DNA from: Takifugu bimaculatus
Lineage: Eukaryota > Chordata > Actinopteri > Tetraodontiformes > Tetraodontidae
Length of the DNA: 64,000 nucleotides
Direction: 5' to 3'
Assembly (NCBI GenBank): GCA_004026145.2
Contig: CP034990.1
Span: forward strand, 13,699,947 to 13,763,946
Part shown: positions 49,701 through 64,000 of the stretch, piece after piece
Position numbering within the stretch: the stretch's first letter is position 1
Layout: each line of letters begins with the position of its first letter
Position numbers and translations under genes: made by a program
The notes under the pieces: model-generated
What the model was told of the DNA's origin: nothing
The model's input: the letters and a program-made list of their open reading frames with translations, nothing else
The model's database searches: none

Positions 49701-52700
49701 GATGATATTGCACCCTGCTGGCTTTCAAAAGGTCGTAGCGTCATGAATAAGAAACGTAAGACAATGTTGGCTCGCGGAGACACTCGATGTAATTGAGCCG
49801 TTTTATGTCACCTCTCAGCGCAGGAAGTGCTTAAATGGAAATGTCTTTCACATGAAGAGCCCCGATAAGCTCCTCAGTCTCATAATCAAATTCAATCTTT
49901 ATATTCTGAGTTTAAGATATTACAGCCAGAAAGGAGCATGTGGTCGCTTAGTTTGACTGTGGAAGGGTGTAAAAATGAAAGGTCACCCTACAGATGGTCA
50001 TCCATCACGCAGAGTTTGATTAAACACACGCTCATAACATAAGACTCTCACTGAAGTGAAGGTTTTCAAGAAATAAATATAAGTGCACAATGATATCGAG
50101 GCCTCAGCTCTGGTGGATTCAGTCAGGAGAGGCTTAGGTTGTGCACAGCAGAAGCTGTCCCGATCGTTGAATCAGGAGAAGTCTGAGAAGTCACCTCATA
50201 AAGTCTTTTTCATTATTATTTAAAAACCTACTAATCAACCAAACAATCTAAACTAAGTTTCTTCTGCTGTAACAAATGATGTGCTGAGAATATGGGGCCC
50301 CCTGCCAGGGCTAAATATACAAACCGTGGTGTTGCGAGTGTTTGCAGGTTGTGAAATAGCCCACTTCTTTCTCCATGGCTTCATCTGACAAGAGTCGCAC
50401 ATGAATGGATAAACAATCTACTGCAATCAAAGAATCTAACACACTTCTCACTAAGTGTTCTGAGTCTGAGTGCAAAATCAGGAGAAAACAAATGGAAGGT
50501 GGAGAATTTCATGGCTCATTGGGAGAAATGTTATTCTGGGAGACTAAAATTAGCATAAAAATGAAGCCTTCCAAAACTGGCCCCCAGAAGTCTCAGGATA
50601 AAATCAAGGGCCAACCTTACTCCTCATCAGACCTTAACTAGGGATTAGAATAAACAAAGATATTCCTGGAGATTCAAATCTAATATAAACCAAATTCTCT
50701 CTCACGAGATGACATACAAATTTAAAACGAAGTGTGGTGACAGGAGATCTGCTTTGGACCATCACAATCATGCCTGACAGGTGAGTTGTTAACACTGGTT
50801 TTCCTTCAGGGATATTAAAGGTCAACCATTACTGATTCTGCATAAACCAATGAATAAATCACTGGTAGCATGATGAGGAACCTCCAGAGCAGCCAGGTCT
50901 CACAGGCAAACCAGATCCTCCAAGACGTGCAAATGGAACCTGCATCCACATCAGGTTCCGTCACAAGATTTGCTGCAACAAGTGCTTTACAAATGGGACG
51001 TCCTTTAATAGGATAGTGAAAAGTCATCTAAAAGTGGAATGACATAAAATGACATGGGTGAGCTCGAAAGACATGAGTCAATCTCTGTTGATCACAGACG
51101 CAGCAACAACATCGACGTGCCAAGAAAATATCAATTCAACTCACTTCAAACCCACATTCGACTGAAAATGTGTTAAAGCGGTCCGTATCGTGTAAACGTT
51201 TACAATCTTAACTTTTTGTTGTTTACACCTGCGACTTCCGCCCAACCTGGCTGCTGGCGAGTGTTCAAAGATAACAGCCTTAGTTTAGTTTTCTTACTTA
51301 CATTGTGTATTGTGCGTGTGTTTCCGAACAACATTTTCGTCCAAGCAATCGTCCAAAGCAATTTCGTCCAAGAATTTGTCTTAAGCAGACAAATCCAAAA
51401 GTCTTGTGATAGTTACTCTATTTTAAATTCGAACATGGTTCGAACTCACTTTAACAGTTAGCTAGCACGCTAGTGTTAGCCAGTCGCTATAAAGATGACT
51501 GTGACTAGACAACAGAAAGTAACGAAAACGAAACCACGGTTATCAAAATAATCAATAAAGTAAAAAATTGTTTTTATTTAAAATATTTTCAAAGGTTTTA
51601 TCACATGGTATTATTATTATTATTATTAAAGCAAAGCCACCGCATATGTTGAACAGAAGATGGCGACAGTCGCACTTCGTCTAAAATCCCGCTTGTAAAG
51701 AAAAAAAAAAAAAACAGAGTTAAATCTACTTTTCTGTTCCTTATCACAGTTAAATCATCTCCACCACTCTGAAACTCAATTTGAAGAACAATGTGGTACT
51801 GGTTTGGTGTAGTTTCATCATTTTCGAATTCATGTTAGTATTTAGAAGATGATTTGGGGGTTCTATTGATTTTCAGGGATGTTGTTTAGGTCACTTAGCA
51901 TAAATATTCTGGATATTAGTTGTAAAAAAGGTTTACACAATATTACAATGCAGATTTAATTGAGTCCAATTAAATGGCAACATTATTTGTACATTAAACT
52001 ATAAAGCAATCACTACAATCTAAATAAAAAAAGAATTTGCTGTCATTCTTGCTTTTGTTTTCAATTGCGCTCTCTCTCCGTCTTCATAACACTACACATA
52101 ATTCATATAAATTCTTAATAGCAACTGGTCTCGGTAGCATGGTCTTGAATGATGTATTATTAGTTAGGGACCAGTATTTCCTGAGGACACGCTGAGCCTT
52201 GTATAAAAGAGACACGGTGTACTTCGATCTTGTCAGATAATTTTTAAAAATAGGTTTCCCTTGTCATCATATGGAATTAAGAAAACAAGCCAAAAGCTTC
52301 CAACGGATGACATTAGCCAGTCTGTTTCAAAGCATTGAGTGTAGAGAATTACCCCATCCTCTTGCCAGTGATTCACTGTTAGACCTTTGATATTTTCAGA
52401 TTAATAGACTGTTATCCTGTTTTCATTCCTGCAGCGATGAAAGGAATAATGGAGGCAACTGAAGTTAATTAGGCATCATTGCGGCCTACAGTTTCGGCAG
52501 GACTGACAAAAAATAACCCCTGCTGGACATAAACCACCAGCACAGATGGAGGCTTTAAAAAAAAAAAAGTGTGTTTTAAGTCACCAGAATGTAAACAGAG
52601 CAGTGATAGAAGGAAAATTATCAAGATAAAGAATGCTTTATGGGTGGAAAGGTGAGGATAGGAAGGGACAGCGATGTCTGCAACAATTCCCTAAATTGGT

Positions 52701-53099
52701 CTCTGTACAGACCAAGAACACCTTGAACACCCAGACTATCGTCAATTGTGGCGCATTTAAAACTTGGGAATACTTTTTATACCCAACGTTTGGAACTATC
52801 CTCCTCATGGGACTGGACAATGCACTCATAAATTGTGTTTGTGCTCATTTTATGGCTAAAAATGCCAATCACATGGTACCAAAATGACAGTTGTCTGTGG
52901 TGAAGTTCTGCTGATCAGGACACCTGTTGCTCTGATAAAACACCTAGAGTTGCTGTAAACAGTATGATCTGTCTAATCAGCTGTAGCGGCCGAGAGTACC
53001 GGTAGTTGTGTGTGCATCGGAACAGTTAAAAACATGACAGCAAACAGGAGAACCCTTTGCCTTATGTGGTTTCACGGAAAAGACAGACACGAGCTGTAA
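46761..53099. other. intergenic region between convergent tspan4 and ddb1
   Basis: No recognisable gene on either strand. The longest open frames (126 codons at 49311-49691 minus; about 119 at 46839-47198 plus) lack motifs. It includes an (ATT)n run (51609-51628), a 14-bp palindrome made of forkhead-like sites (51191-51204) and A-rich runs. Confidence 0.6.
51609..51628 (+). repeat. (ATT)n microsatellite
   Basis: Six to seven ATT/TTA units in the intergenic region. Confidence 0.9.
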
Positions 53100-53631
53100 C
53101 AGTACTAAAGAAAGTTTATTAGAACAATGAAAACATCATAAAGACAAAACAGCTATAAATCTAGAACAATCCTGTTTTTCTTCTATGTGTTGCGTGTTCG
53201 CACCACAGGGTAAATCAGGAATATTTAACCTGCAAAGTCAGCTTCCGCTAAGTTTCCACCTGCATGAAAATGTCACAATATGCCAGAAATGACAGCTTCT
53301 GGGTTTCTTTTTCTAAATGATAATCACACAGTTTTCCACACAAACACAATCTCTCGTACACACACACACACGCACGTGTGTGCTGGAACACACTGACCAA
53401 CGCTCCACTTTGGTCTTTTAGTTGTCTGGACGAAGCGCTATGCGCACCACCCGCAGACTTGTTCCAATCAGCTCTGCACTTGCCCCGTTGCGCCGTCAGG
53501 GCTTCAACAAATTGCCTGAACATGCACACGCTGTTTATTTATAATTATTTACAAAAAGCAGAGTTTGCTCCCCCCACATCTGCCCAGAACAGTTATCTGG
53601 CTCAGCAGGCAGCCCGGATGACGGTTTGAGG
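53100..53631 (-). other. ddb1: ddb1 3' UTR with two AATAAA signals
   Basis: Downstream of the ddb1 stop codon, reading the minus strand, canonical AATAAA signals occur at 53534-53539 (about 95 nt past the stop) and 53115-53120 (about 510 nt past the stop). Either could end the mRNA. The distal one is taken as the outer limit. Confidence 0.55.
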
Positions 53632-62644
<9,013 letters not shown>

Positions 62645-64000
62645 CTGATGGAGAAGGCATAAATTCATATAAAAATGTGTTCTTCACAGCTACAGTTATT
62701 ACTTCTTATTTAACTGTTCATATAGACAAAGCAGAGCAACATCTCAGTTACTGGTTACCACACAACTGAAAACTGCCAGCCAATAAGCCTCAACTTTGAT
62801 GATCTGGAATGTGTTTCCCTATGCTAAAGCAAAGTTTCATAGAGGCCAACACCAGCCCAATCATGTCTGCTAAACATGATGCCATTTCAACATCACCAAA
62901 GAGCCCACAGATGGTAAAAGTCTTACCCTATCAACACAGATGCCAAAACACATGTCCTCCGTTATGATGAAGGAAGCATGAAATATTTCTAAAGAAATCT
63001 GGTCACGTGTCAAGTTCACGACAGTATCGATAATGTCAAATAGAAATCTGTATGATCTTGTTTGTCAACATACTTTTCTTATACAGTAGGTCACCTTAGC
63101 TTTAATTAAAGGCGTGTTCAAATGTGATATCCTCTCCTTTACTGTGGATGTCGTTTGATTTTACAGCGCTGCTAGAATGACCTGCACAAACTAAGCAGAC
63201 ATGAAAACCAAATAATAAATGGTAAATTGCATATTCTGGAAAGTATGGCTGTAACAGCACTGGGGCACAAATTCTGTTTAGAAACTACAGCATAATGGAC
63301 AGTCAAATATGAGAGAGTGGGCAATAATTTGACAAATGCTAATGTTTTCTATTCCCAAAATGAGAATAGGGGGGTGTTTATAACTTTTAAGCCCATTTGA
63401 TTACTTTTGACAAAGGCTGCAGCTCCCCAAATCACCATAGAGCAATTTCAGACAGTAAAGACTCCATAATAAACTAGAGTTATGCATCGCTGTGGACACA
63501 GTGCAATTTTACTTCTAGCTTCTCATCACTATCTCACCATTACACACTCATACTTTAATAATACAGCTCTTCTTTCAGTGATATGTTGTACATCAAAGAG
63601 AGGATAATTCAATTTAATTGGTGAATTTGCTTACCATTCACAGTTAAGTTATAAAATGACTTATCTTTGTTAATTGGTTTTCCTCTATATTTCACCTAAG
63701 TCTATTTGAATAAGTCATAATGGATATAAAATAGAACAATGATGATGAGATACGATGGCAGATTTTGAGCTTTGATCTATTTCGCAATAATATACTGACC
63801 AATTACCTACACCCATTACAACTACAATCATTTTTGGATGTTAACCTGAAAGAGTTTGTCTTTAGTATCGGTCTAAAATTAAATCAAACATGTGCTGCTG
63901 CATTTAATAACTATTAAGCACGATCAATGAACATTACAATATTAATAAAATGTTGCTGTCTGAGTGCGCAGTAAAAAATATCCAGTTAATTGGAACACAG
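62645..64000 (-). other. ddb1: ddb1 intron running off the window
   Basis: The upstream ddb1 exon, expected to end with a segment like NLLIIDQHTFE, was not found in this 1.36 kb. The window therefore ends inside an AT-rich intron. Confidence 0.75.

Noticed and set aside
50290..50304. Third CTCF-like match on the minus strand (CTGGCAGGGGGCC)
   Set aside because: It misses key positions at the 5' side of the core.

Overview
This is vertebrate nuclear DNA, most likely from a teleost fish. Coding sequence sits in short exons with consensus splice sites, separated by introns full of long (AC)n/(GT)n microsatellites, homopolymer runs and decayed fish-type repeats. Two genes can be read by their protein products. 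They face each other tail to tail. I saw no tRNA, rRNA, CRISPR or prokaryote-like gene organisation.

The plus-strand gene (21675-46156) is a tetraspanin of the TSPAN4 type. Six phase-0 coding exons (21675-21866, 27833-27907, 37898-37999, 38975-39106, 43415-43498, 46088-46156) splice to 217 residues that end in a stop. All five introns between them are GT-AG. The only missing part is the N-terminal piece, about 21 residues in human TSPAN4. I could not find that exon, so it probably lies before the window, which would make bases 1-21674 mostly or wholly first-intron sequence.

The minus-strand gene (62644 down to 53632) is ddb1, the CUL4 ubiquitin-ligase adaptor and DNA-damage-binding subunit. 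Eight exons encode its last ~340 residues (propeller C and the C-terminal helical domain). The 5' part of the gene lies beyond base 64000. Six of the seven introns are GT-AG. The intron at 54779-55347 has every hallmark of a minor-spliceosome (U12-type) AT-AC intron.

The 3' ends of the two genes are separated by about 7 kb (46.2-53.1 kb) with no recognisable gene. Repeats include a deleted Tc1/mariner transposon relic in the last tspan4 intron (44774-45312), tRNA-like SINE pieces (near 16.6 and 32.6 kb), a further SINE-like fragment (33.8 kb), and a 36-bp motif present twice around tspan4 exon 2 (19422 and 21933). The most interesting points are the AT-AC intron, an exon-like 128-bp segment in a ddb1 intron that would act as a poison exon if spliced in, and several unusual-DNA tracts (G-quadruplex, purine-rich and Z-DNA candidates). 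Calls rest on reading the sequence and on recalled family knowledge; no database search was run.
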